This document shows, in pieces, positions 21,741-35,200 of a stretch of 64,000 nt of DNA (within the stretch, counting starts at the first letter, position 1; every line of letters starts with the position of its first letter). The notes beneath the pieces were generated by a model, which did not search any database, had not been told where the DNA came from, and saw only the letters and a program-made list of their open reading frames with translations. The position numbers were made by a program, and so were the translations under genes. Location: contig CM074807.1 of assembly GCA_037447605.1 (NCBI GenBank), forward strand, positions 3,271,849-3,335,848, given 5' to 3'. This DNA is from Zygnema circumcarinatum. Lineage: Eukaryota; Streptophyta; Zygnematophyceae; Zygnematales; Zygnemataceae.

Positions 21741-23587
21741 AGAGAACGAGGGGAGGATATTGGAGGAGAGAATTGGCGGCCATTGGGAGAGTTTAAACTC
21801 CGGCTTCAAGGTGTAAAGAGGAAATTGGGTCGTTTTTTTGGGGGCTTCTGTAGGTTAAGTGGTGTTCGCACTTACGCCCTTTTCTGTGAAAACGCAGTTG
21901 TGCCTGGTTCTTCAAGAGGGCCTTGTCAGGGTCCCGTGGGTTCTGTGTCAGCCAGTGTTGGGGCTTGTACTGAATGGAGGTTTCAAGTGAGGTCATTGAA
22001 AAGTAGTTCTTATGTATATATGTGGTGTTGTGGCTGTACCCAGCTTGTTGTGAAGGTCATGTTCCTTTATGTCAAACAGATAGCCCAGCGCCAATGACGC
22101 TTAGCATATGAGTAGGAGATGTTGGGGGTGATGATCTCATGTCATCGTATGATGTTGCGGTGCTTTTTTTTGCCGTGTTTTTGTGCCCTATACCTAATCC
22201 CTAAACCTAAAGCCCTCCCTTACTCCATGTTCAAATGCAAACCCTATTTCTCGCCTGCGAATTGCCAGCAAAAGGAGGACACATTTGCCGGTACCGGCAG
22301 CTCAGCCGCACCACCGATGCCTACGGACCAACAAGGAAATAGTTATTTCGAAAATTCAAACGATGGTAGGCGGATCAAGATCGCGAGCGTTGCCTATTTG
22401 ACCATACAATACTTGTCAGCAAGTGCACCTTATCTGACGGTTAGCCTAGGGAACACCCATTCACAATAATGTCCCTGACATGCAGCTGAGTGAGCACCGC
22501 CATAGCCCACAAGAGGGAGGAAGGGGGGGGGGGGGGGGGCGGACAAAGGGCGAGCCGTTTGCGCTCCTACAATGTTCAATGTTCTTACTAAAAAAGGCAA
22601 GATTTTGTTTAACATGCATGCATGCTTGCATGCGGTGGGTTCCGCGCGTGCGAACAATGTTCGCCGATGAACATGCCTAGAACTTGCGTTGCACCCACAA
22701 GGTAATATGCTCAACGGAACGGGGTCCCACGGAAAGGGCACCGCTACTGCCGTACGGTATGGAAGGCTTCCTCGGTAGCTTTTTTGCCGGCGACCGGCGG
22801 AAACACTTGCCGGCCGGTCGGACCCGGCTCAAAAAATTCCGCTAAACGACAAGCAATACCGCACGCTCTAATGGTTGTGATTTGTACGGTCGACGACCGA
22901 CAGCCGACCAAGGCAGCCGGCCGGCGAAAAGGAGAATGGAAATGGACGCGTGGCAATGGTCGGGCAGGAGGAGCTGCCCTGAAAAAATTGCCGCCTTTGG
23001 AATTTGTTTCTTTATTTTTGCGATTTTAATTGTTCTGATGGTACCGGTAAAGTTTCTCGGTCCGTTTAATGCTTTTTTTTTTGCATGCGCGTGCATGGCC
23101 ACAGATTGCAGACTCGCAGGATCCATCTCAGCGTTCGGTGCTCACTGCGTTCGCCTACGGCGGAGGAGCGGACATGCAGCAGCATGCATGCATGCATGCA
23201 GGGAAGGCTAGCTTCTTGACGACGTGAGAGAGAGACGTTTTTCTCAAGGAGAATGAGTTGCTGGAATGAGTTTGGGAAGTGAGCAGAGAGGGAGAGGGAG
23301 AGAGAGTTGACTGCTGAAGAGTTTCAAAGACACCTATCTCTTTTGATCTCTTTTATCTCTTTTTCTCTCCCTCTTTCTCTCTCTTTCTCTCTCTCTCTCT
23401 CTCCCCCTCTCTCTTTCTCTCTCTCTTTGGATGCAGGCCTGCTCGCTGCATGTACGCTCGGATTTGTGATGTTGGACGGATGCTTGACTGTCTACTGATT
23501 GGGAGAGAGAAAGTAATTGAGAGAAACTCGAAGAAATTTGGGATGTCTTCTTTAACGTATTGAATAAAATACCTCAAAAGTTGTCGT
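21741..23587. other. Intergenic region between SUD1 and the PARP gene
   Basis: The SUD1 3' UTR probably extends a few hundred bases. The stretch at 22500-22545 has a long G run, and 22590-22640 and 23170-23205 contain GCATGCATGCATG repeats. CCGGCCGG-type GC-rich sequence occurs at 22780-22920. At 23280-23430 there are GA then CT tracts. The frames seen (one with a hydrophobic stretch at about 22970-23100) match no family I know. Unresolved 5' exons of the PARP gene may lie in its right end. Confidence 0.45.
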
Positions 23588-23722
23588 ATGGAGCATCTTG
23601 AAGAAGTTTCAGGTTCCCTTTGCTCATTCTTCCTATCTCCTCCCCTCATTTTTGGGATTAAACTGTTACTGCTGAAGCCTGCACATGGGTTTTCGTATCT
23701 GAGGTTCGCTCGATTTTTTCAG

Positions 23723-23938
23723 CGATCAGGAAATTTCATCAAAGAAAGCTCCACTTCAAGTACTTATAATGTTATCTCAGTACTTCTACTTTTTTTTTTG
23801 GCTCTTTTTTTGGCTCTCGCAGATAAAGAGCTGAACGAAATTGGCATTCTTTTGAGCAGCACATGCATTCCATCGAACATGGGATACAGTCGTGACTATC
23901 GGTCACGCCCTCCCAGACACCACAGGTATCAACATCAC

Positions 23939-23980
<42 letters not shown>

Positions 23981-24760
23981 CTTGCGGGTAACTTTCCCTC
24001 AATAAAGCTTTAAATAAGAAAGCAGAAATCCAAAAAATAAAACAAAAAATCCAATGATTGTCAGCCTGAAGCCTGAGATACAAACTCGTACGAACCTCAC
24101 TTTCCTCTTCAATACAACACCCTCTGCTTGCCTGCATTGAAACCTTAAAGAAACCCCTAAAGCAAAAGTCATAGGAGGACGCATAACACTTTTTCCAAAT
24201 ATCGATGTCGATTTCCTTTTATTTTAGGGTTTGCAGGAGGTTGGCGGTGAAGAAGGCCTTCAAAAGAAAGGCTCAAAAGTCGTCTTCAACTTCAGCCGTT
24301 TTTCGACATTTGAAACCTTTTTCTCAAAATCGGTACTTGGCCGGCTGCGCGACTCATCCATACGTACCTTCGGGCGTGGATCTGGAAGGCGGCGAAGTAC
24401 TCCTTTTTCACGGCACATGCGAGCCGGCGGCGCTTGCAATCATCGAAAGCGGCTTCGACTCGAAGTTCTGCAAAGCGCAAATGTTTGGGAGAGGAATTTA
24501 CTTCGCGGAATGTGCCTGCAAGGCCGATGTCTATTCTCAGCCTGCTCCATCCTCAGGTTCGCCCTTTTTTTCCAGTTTTTCATTCAATGGAAGGACGGAT
24601 GGAACAGAAGTAATGACGACTAGTTTATGAATGATAATTGTTGCTGTATTCATGTTTTCAAGACATGGAGCTGGTTTGGTGTCTATTCGTTTGACCCATT
24701 TTTAGAGTGAGAGAGACGCGTGGAATGGTGTGGTAGACCTTAGACCCCCCATCTCTCCCC

Positions 24761-24791
<31 letters not shown>

Positions 24792-25426
24792 TCTCTTTCT
24801 CACTTTCCCTCTCCGCCTCCTCCCTACCTCTTCTCTCGCTGTTCAGAAAGCAACTCTTCCCACAAGGTTGTGGATAGAAATTCTGGCTCAAACGAAGATG
24901 TTGTTTCTCCACCAGTGGTTTCGTTGCTGTTTTCTTATCCACTTATAGGTCTGTTTGTTATGATTTTGGCTCGAGTATTCATGGGAGTTCCTCACCTTCA
25001 ACTGCATCATAACAACTCCCTCACCTGTGCTCCAGAGGGGAAGGACTCTCTCATAGCTCTCAAACGGGTAAGTAAACGCAAATTATTGAATCTCTAGCAC
25101 TAAGCTTCGACTGACTGCAACACCCTGCAATGCTTTTGAATGTGAATTTTTATATTTCCTGAGACTGAAGTAGCATTTGCAAAGCATTGAATTATAATCG
25201 TCTCCGGGTATGGGTATATTAGAGCACAATATCTGTTCATTTTTCTTATTATTTATTTTGGCTTTCTAGCGTTATTTTTTTTTTTTTGCTTGTATTTTTT
25301 ACATTTTGACTGTTTTTTGTGCAGGATGACAATCCAAGTGCGGAGCTTGTTCTGTATAGAGAGTTTGTGCAATACGATTCGGAAAAGTGTGTTCCTCTGT
25401 ACATCGTGTACTACAGCCGGGAATAA
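23723..25426 (+). CDS. PARP-type ADP-ribosyltransferase catalytic-domain protein (5' exons unresolved)
   Basis: Supported exons are 23723-23759, 23823-23925, 24237-24556, 24847-25067 and 25325-25426, all joining in frame to a stop. The sequence reads NKELNEIGILLSS, then a basic loop (RLAVKKAFKRKAQK), then VLLFHGTCEPAALAIIESGFD, FGRGIYFAECACKADVY, MILARVFMGVPHL and DNPSAELVLYREFVQYD, ending VPLYIVYYSRE. The His, Tyr and Glu of the PARP H-Y-E triad are all present in their usual contexts (HGT, GIYF, AELVLY), so the enzyme should bind NAD+ and transfer ADP-ribose. The tight single-domain layout and short loops resemble tankyrase-like or small PARPs more than PARP1. No WWE, zinc-finger or ankyrin region was found. 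The start is uncertain; ATG at 23588 is one candidate, but its phase does not fit simply. Exons from 24237 on are duplicated downstream. Confidence 0.8.
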
Positions 25427-26168
25427 AGGCTTACAAATTAAAAAATAAAACAAAAAATCCAATGATTGTCAGCCTGAAGCCTGAGATACAAACTCGTACG
25501 AACCTCACTTTCCTCTTCAATACAACACCCTCTGCTTGCCTGCATTGAAACCTTAAAGAAACCCCTAAAGCAAAAGTCATAGGAGGACGCATAACACTTT
25601 TTCCAAATATCGATGTCGATTTCCTTTTATTTTAGGGTTTGCAGGAGGTTGGCGGTGAAGAAGGCCTTCAAAAGAAAGGCTCAAAAGTCGTCTTCAACTT
25701 CAGCCGTTTTTCGACATTTGAAACCTTTTTCTCAAAATCGGTACTTGGCCGGCTGCGCGACTCATCCATACGTACCTTCGGGCGTGGATCTGGAAGGCGG
25801 CGAAGTACTCCTTTTTCACGGCACATGCGAGCCGGCGGCGCTTGCAATCATCGAAAGCGGCTTCGACTCGAAGTTCTGCAAAGCGCAAATGTTTGGGAGA
25901 GGAATTTACTTCGCGGAATGTGCCTGCAAGGCCGATGTCTATTCTCAGCCTGCTCCATCCTCAGGTTCGCCCTTTTTTTCCAGTTTTTCATTCAATGGAA
26001 GGACGGATGGAACAGAAGTAATGACGACTAGTTTATGAATGATAATTGTTGCTGTATTCATGTTTTCAAGACATGGAGCTGGTTTGGTGTCTATTCGTTT
26101 GACCCATTTTTAGAGTGAGAGAGACGCGTGGAATGGTGTGGTAGACCTTAGACCCCCCATCTCTCCCC

Positions 26169-26199
<31 letters not shown>

Positions 26200-26847
26200 T
26201 CTCTTTCTCACTTTCCCTCTCCGCCTCCTCCCTACCTCTTCTCTCGCTGTTCAGAAAGCAACTCTTCCCACAAGGTTGTGGATAGAAATTCTGGCTCAAA
26301 CGAAGATGTTGTTTCTCCACCAGTGGTTTCGTTGCTGTTTTCTTATCCACTTATAGGTCTGTTTGTTATGATTTTGGCTCGAGTATTCATGGGAGTTCCT
26401 CACCTTCAACTGCATCATAACAACTCCCTCACCTGTGCTCCAGAGGGGAAGGACTCTCTCATAGCTCTCAAACGGGTAAGTAAACGCAAATTATTGAATC
26501 TCTAGCACTAAGCTTCGACTGACTGCAACACCCTGCAATGCTTTTGAATGTGAATTTTTATATTTCCTGAGACTGAAGTAGCATTTGCAAAGCATTGAAT
26601 TATAATCGTCTCCGGGTATGGGTATATTAGAGCACAATATCTGTTCATTTTTCTTATTATTTATTTTGGCTTTCTAGCGTTATTTTTTTTTTTTTGCTTG
26701 TATTTTTTACATTTTGACTGTTTTTTGTGCAGGATGACAATCCAAGTGCGGAGCTTGTTCTGTATAGAGAGTTTGTGCAATACGATTCGGAAAAGTGTGT
26801 TCCTCTGTACATCGTGTACTACAGCCGGGAATAAAGGCTTACAAATT
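24032..26847 (+). repeat. 1,408-bp near-perfect tandem duplication containing PARP catalytic exons
   Basis: Unit 1 (24032-25439) and unit 2 (25440-26847) are identical as far as I can read, including introns, the (CT)n tract and T runs. Offsets between matching positions are exactly 1,408. The same A-rich string, A5-6TAAAACAA, occurs at the left edge (24032), at the junction (25440) and at the right edge (26848, one A shorter). That is the signature of duplication by microhomology or unequal exchange. Confidence 0.95.
25645..26834 (+). pseudogene. Duplicated PARP catalytic exons lacking the 5' part
   Basis: The second copy carries exons 25645-25964, 26255-26475 and 26733-26834 with identical splice sites and stop. 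It lacks the upstream exons (23723-23925) and any separate promoter. The first copy ends in its own stop codon and 3' region, so this set is expected to be silent unless skipping or read-through joins upstream exons to it. The catalytic His, Tyr and Glu are all intact. The absence of any divergence means it is very young, or that it is an assembly artefact. Confidence 0.7.
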
Positions 26848-29207
<2,360 letters not shown>

Positions 29208-32200
29208 CTACATGCTTGCTTTTGAAGCCATGGGCTTACCATCCATGTCAGGCTTCTTTATTCTCCCACCTCTGCCACTTTCTCCTGCTTTTCGAGGCTT
29301 CGGAACATTATTCACATCCCGACCAAAGCCTTCTTCTTTGGAATCGTTCTCCTCTCCATTTCGCTGCCTAAATCCCACTCCCGCAACCTTCTTCCCTCCC
29401 GCCCTCCTCCCAAAACTTCCTCCTCTCCCTCTCTCAAGCGTTCCCACTTTATCTCTCTCTTCTGGCTCCTGCCCATCTCCAGAAGCCTCTCCCGCATGGC
29501 CGTTCACTCTCCCTCCCACCGCTTCAGCGTCTCTCCCACCCTCACTCTCCCTCCCCCCTTCTCCTCCGCCATTCCCCCTATCATTCACCTTATTACGATG
29601 GTCCTCCACACCCTTCCCCCACGTTCCTCCCTCTCCTTCTCTCCCTCCCTCTTCTCCCACTGCCCCCCCTTCTGTTGGTCCATTCACAAGTGCCTCCCCT
29701 TCAAGAAGTCCTTTTGCAGAAACTGACTTCAAAAGAGCTACAGCTAAATCTGCCTCCTTCAATAGGACAGATTCCGGCTCTGATCTGCTCTTTGGCCCAT
29801 CAGAAACCCTTCTCTGCATTGTAAAACTTCTAGGAGTAGAGGCAGAAGGAGGTTCTTTACCCTCTTTTTCCGCTCTCTCTGCCATTAGCTTTGCCTGCCG
29901 GGCCTTCTCCATTTCCGCTTTCATTGCTTTCTCTACTTTCTTCTTTTCTGCCAAAACAGCCTTTTCGTTTTCATCCGCAGCTTTCTTGAACATAGTGATG
30001 AAGTTCCACAGAACAAGAGTCACTGGATTACCAAAGGCACGTTCTATGCGTCAGTTCCGTTGGGGAGAGTGTGCGTTTCATGAGAACGAGAGGATAGGGA
30101 GAGGGAGAAGGAAGGAAAGGTGAAGAAGAGAGGCGAAGAGACAGGTGAGGAAGAAAGAAAAGGAAAGAGGAGAGGAAACGAGAAGTACGGAGAGAATAGG
30201 GAAGAAATACGAGGGAAGATGAGCATAGTAATGAGACTTTACAGCTAGATATCACACCTAGTTTTTACGGCTTCTAAATTTTCAAGGCCCATTAAGTCAA
30301 TTTCTGCCTCTAATTCCCACCCTCTAATGCAGGCGAAAAAACGAATGTTTCTTACCTTGTTCAAAGGGGCAGCGAGCCGGATCTTCTCCAAAGTATCGCG
30401 ACAAGATGTCTGCATTGCGGCCCTGTAATAAAAAGAAACAAAAAAGAAAAAAAAGAAAACCCGACAAATTTAAAATATGAGCAATGGTAAATCTTGAGCA
30501 CAAGAAGAGAGAAATCACCCAAATCACCTCTCTCTCCCCCCCCTTCTCTCTCGCTCTCTCTATCTCGTTCTCTGTTTACCTAAGACCCTACAAACTCCCC
30601 GGTGGTTGGATAACGTCCGAACAAGGACAGTCCTAAAGAGTTTCAAATAACTATCGAACTTCACTCCCCGTCTTGCTTACAAAGAGAAAGATAAGAGCAT
30701 GTCATGATGACTAGTTTATGATGAAATATCTCACCACATCTGCATACATCGCAGCAAGCTCTCTCGCCCGTGCTCCCGCGGCCTCCAAAAATGATTTCAG
30801 AACCTAAGGAGCCGGAAAACGCAAACAGTTCGACTAATTAAATGAGGGTGAGGAAGAGAGGGGGAGAGAGAGAGAGAGAGAGTGGGGGGGGGGGGGGAAG
30901 AGAGAGAGAGCTAGAGCGGAAGAGAGGGAACGAGAGAGATAGTTAGAAAGGGCGAGGGGGAGGGCGAAAGAGGGAGAACGGGAGAGAAGAGAGAGGGAGT
31001 TGAACAAGAGGTAAGCGAAAAGGCAGCGAAACTGGCCTCGCTGTAAGTTTATGAAGCTTTTAAAATGTCAGATATTCAAACTCTTGGCACTTTCAGATTT
31101 TCAAATTTTCAGAGTTTGGAATTTTTCAAATATGCACCTTTCGGAAGCCCTCCGAAATCGGCCCATCTTCCTCCGATGCGGCGAGTTCCCTCTCCATCTT
31201 TTCAAGGCCTTGGTTCACGGACTGCATTTCTTCTGCAACTACTTTCAGTTGAACCTAAGGACCAATATAAACAAATAAAATAAACCCATTTTAGTGAACT
31301 GGGAAAACTCACAAACTTTGTAAGAAACAAGAAGAAGCATTGTTTTGAGAGCTTATTTTGGCTTTGAAATGCTTCCTCGAGTGGATTCTCAAAACTTTCA
31401 TTATATAAGATAAGGACCATACTAAAACCATCGCAGCTACACTCCCAATTTCTGACTGTAATCTGCCTAGAAGCAGAATCCAGAAAAAAGGAACAAACAA
31501 ACAAACAAACATGCTGAAGTATGCCAACTTTATTCGATGAATTTCGCAACTGATTAGCCAATCCTAAAAATTCTGTAAGGCCCAAAACAGGTTGACAGTA
31601 GAGCCTTAATAACTAGTTACCTTTTGAGCATCCCCCATATGAGGGAGCTCATTATAAAAATCGATCAATTCCGGAAGTTTTTCCGCCAACACCTGCACTC
31701 AATAAAACCCAAATCAAATAAACCGACAATCATAATGCAAGTCACGTCAGCTTTAGTCTAATGAAAAGACCGTTTCGCTAAATAGTGTTGCAGGAGAAAA
31801 AAAAAAGATGAGCTTCAAAACCAACGAAATGATTGAAGGAATAACGGTATTTCTTTGCATATTTGAATGAATGAAAAATCCGCATAATCCTGATAAAGTA
31901 AATGCCTGAACTTTGAAGCCCTCAAAGTGTAGAAGCCCCACACCTTGCACAAATAGTGCATGAGAGTCATCTTGTTGTTGCGCGCTCGAGTGTCCGTCAG
32001 CTTCAGCAGACTGTCAAGCTTGAAGCCGATCGCAGAACCTGTAATGGGGCGAGAGAGAGAGAGAGAGAGATAGCGGGGGGAGAGAGTGTGGGGGGAGAGA
32101 GGGAGGGAGAGGGAGAAAGAGAGGAGAAATGGAGGGGGAGGAGAGGGGGAAGAGAGAGAGAGAGAGAGATAGCGGGGGGAGAGAGAGAGTGGGGGGAGAG

Positions 32201-35200
32201 AGGGAGGGAGAGGGAGAAAGAGAGGAGAAATGGAGGGCGGAGAGAGGGGGAGAGAGAGAGCGGGGGGAGAGGAAGAGAAAGAGGAGAGAGAGTCAGTCCC
32301 TTGGCAAACACTAGACCAATACACAGATTGACCTCACGGATAATGCACTCAACATTGGCAACAAAAAGCAAGGCTACGACATTTTTAAATCATCTCTAAA
32401 CCCTAAATAACTCATTTTGTGCAGCGAGCAATGGGCGTTTGCCAAACAACTTATTCCGAGGACCAAGCATGAAATTTTTTCCACCTCTTGCAGTCCCTTG
32501 GTTGAGAGCGTTTCCGAGCGAGAGAATGGTCTGCATGATCTGCTTCAACTTTGTGGATTCTCGGACCTGCCCATGCACCGCTTTGCCGCAAGTTAGGATA
32601 TGGCTAGTGATGAAGATATTTGAACAAAAAAGATATATATATGTATATATATATATATATAAACAGGAATTGAAGTCCATTGGGTCTTCGGGTGGGCACA
32701 AGGAAGAAAAAATTCAGTTCATGAATACATGTCTATATTCTCTTTCCAAAATTCAAAATAAACGTGTCATTTTCCCTTGAAATTTGTGCAAAATAGCTGT
32801 GATGGAAGTCTACAGAGGGAGAGCATAATGGCCAAAAATGCGAAGGATAGAAAATTTGTATAGAACAAGAAGGGAATAGGGAGAGGAGAAGGAGGTAGAA
32901 TAAGAGTTGGGTCCATACCTCTTTACATGCACTATTCACTGTTTCCAAACACTTCTTCAAATCTCCAGTCTGCCAAACCGTCCACCCATATAAACATGTC
33001 CATTCCTCATCAATTAAACCCACAATATGAATGCAATAAGAATCGCAAAGATTCGCACAACCTTCATGCATAAAATGAGCAAAAATCGATAGCCAGCCTT
33101 TGGGTTTTTTGAATTTTATAGAGTGAAAGAAACGCCCTATGGAAGCAATGAGTTAAGAAGTTTCGGAAAAGAAGTAGGGCAGAAGGAGACAGAAGAGGGC
33201 AGAGGGCGGGGGAGGAGGAGACGGAACGGGGGAGAAGGTGGAGGGAGTGGAAGAGGGGCTAGGGCGGGGATAAGAAGAGGAGAGAGGGGACGAGGAGACG
33301 TGGCCAAGAAGGGAAGAGGCCAAGTGAGAGAGAGGAGGGAGGCGAGGGAGTGGCAATCAATGACTGATGGAACAAGCCATACCTGCTGGTCGAATGCAAT
33401 CTTAAAAGAGAAAACTCGGAGCTTCATTTCCATGCGGGGCGCCCTCATCATCTCCAAAAAGAACTGTCCCAACAAGTCACATTTTACTACGCCAATAGTG
33501 AGCGTATGGTTAGCTTTTGATTGTCGTTCTTTCCATGTACGAGATGGCTTCCAGGCTTATGCTACTGACTAAATCTGACTAAATCCAACAATCAAACTGC
33601 AGGATGCAGATGGAAGCAACCCTATCAAACAACGTGGGCAGACTTGAAATGGCAAACTTGACAAACGAAAGTTGTCGAGGGTTGTCTAGCACTTTTGCAC
33701 AAGCAGGTATTTAGGATTTTTCAACGCCATATACCTGCTCACACTTCCCAAGTGCAGCCTTATCGCCTTTATATCCCTGAAACAAACCCACATCTCCAAA
33801 AAAGTTATCTCAGAAAATAACAGAAATGCTAACGTTTGCCAAGAACGAAAATCCACTGCATTACGAGAAACTAAAGAACAAATAACGCTCTTCATGAATG
33901 AACATACAATGAATAATGATCACTAATTTTTGAAGTCACAATGACGTGCCGTACATGCACTCCAAGCACTCTCTTATCTCCTTCCTCTCTCCCTTTGTCA
34001 AATGATACACATGATGACGAGCTTCAGTGCATACTTTGAGCATATCCATTTCCTCCTTTGTTGGGCAGAACTTCATGAGATTATCGATCTGGTCAGCATC
34101 CAGGATCGATGCATCGAGTGCCAACACCGCATTCTGCACAGCTCAAATAGGGAATAGGTCAAACCACAACCATTAACGATTCGACGAAGGAAAGGATGCA
34201 TTATTGACCCGGGAGATAAGAGGCGGGGGGAGAGAGAGAGGGGGAGAGAGAGAGGGAGGGAAGGGGGGGAAGAGGAGGGGGAAGAGAGGGAGGGATAGAT
34301 GGAGGGGGGTGAGGCGTGAGGGGAAAAAGGGGATGAGGGGAGAGGGAGGACAAGGAAGTGGAAAAGGGGTAGGAGAGATAGACGCAGACAGAGAGAAAGA
34401 GTTGGGGAAGGAGACAATTGAATCTCTTGAATGACATCAGGACGAAAGAAACCCTATGCAATGCAGGTAGTGAAAAAAATGCACCCACTTACCACTACTT
34501 CTGGAAGCGCCATCTTTATCTTTGTGAGCATGATTTCGCAATTATTGGCTCTCCGTATATCAACCTGCACACAACATTTTTTCGCACATTCTTCATTACA
34601 GAAAGCCCTAGAATAGACCACATGTTTGATTCTGGAGTTTATCAGAATCCGTAGAATGTAATATCTGATTATTGAAACTTGCAAAGAAAACCAAATCCGG
34701 CCCAACAAGCAAAATCTCACCGACTGCAAAGTTACAGTGCAACTCTTGAATAAAAAAGGGCTTTTAGGGTAAGACGGGACTGCCAATGACGTTAGTCGAA
34801 AATCCCTGCTTGGACCATCCAACTTTTAGTATTCAGAGTTTGTTGGTTTGTAAGTTTGCAGGCACTAACCAGCTGCACTTTGTCGGACTTGCCTCCAAGA
34901 GACATCCGCTTCTTCTCTTTGGGATCTACTGCCTTTTCCGGTGCAGCTGTTGAAAAGAGGTCTTCCAACTCAGACAAATCGAAGGAAGGGGTCCTACATA
35001 ATGTCCAGCACAATGCACCAAAAGCAGAAGCAGAATTAGTCATAGAGAACTTCACAAAATCGACCAATTTATTTGCAGAAAATAGTGCATTCATGTATCA
35101 CGTAGCTGCATTACATTACAATAAGCATAGTTTGTGAGATATTTGTTCATATAAATTTGCAAGCCGAGGCCCCAAACCAACTGGAGTTTTAGTTTCAGTG

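Noticed and set aside
22882-23211. 109-residue frame with a hydrophobic stretch
   Set aside because: There is no family resemblance, splice context or conserved motif. Hydrophobicity comes from a T-rich stretch, so it is not listed as a gene.
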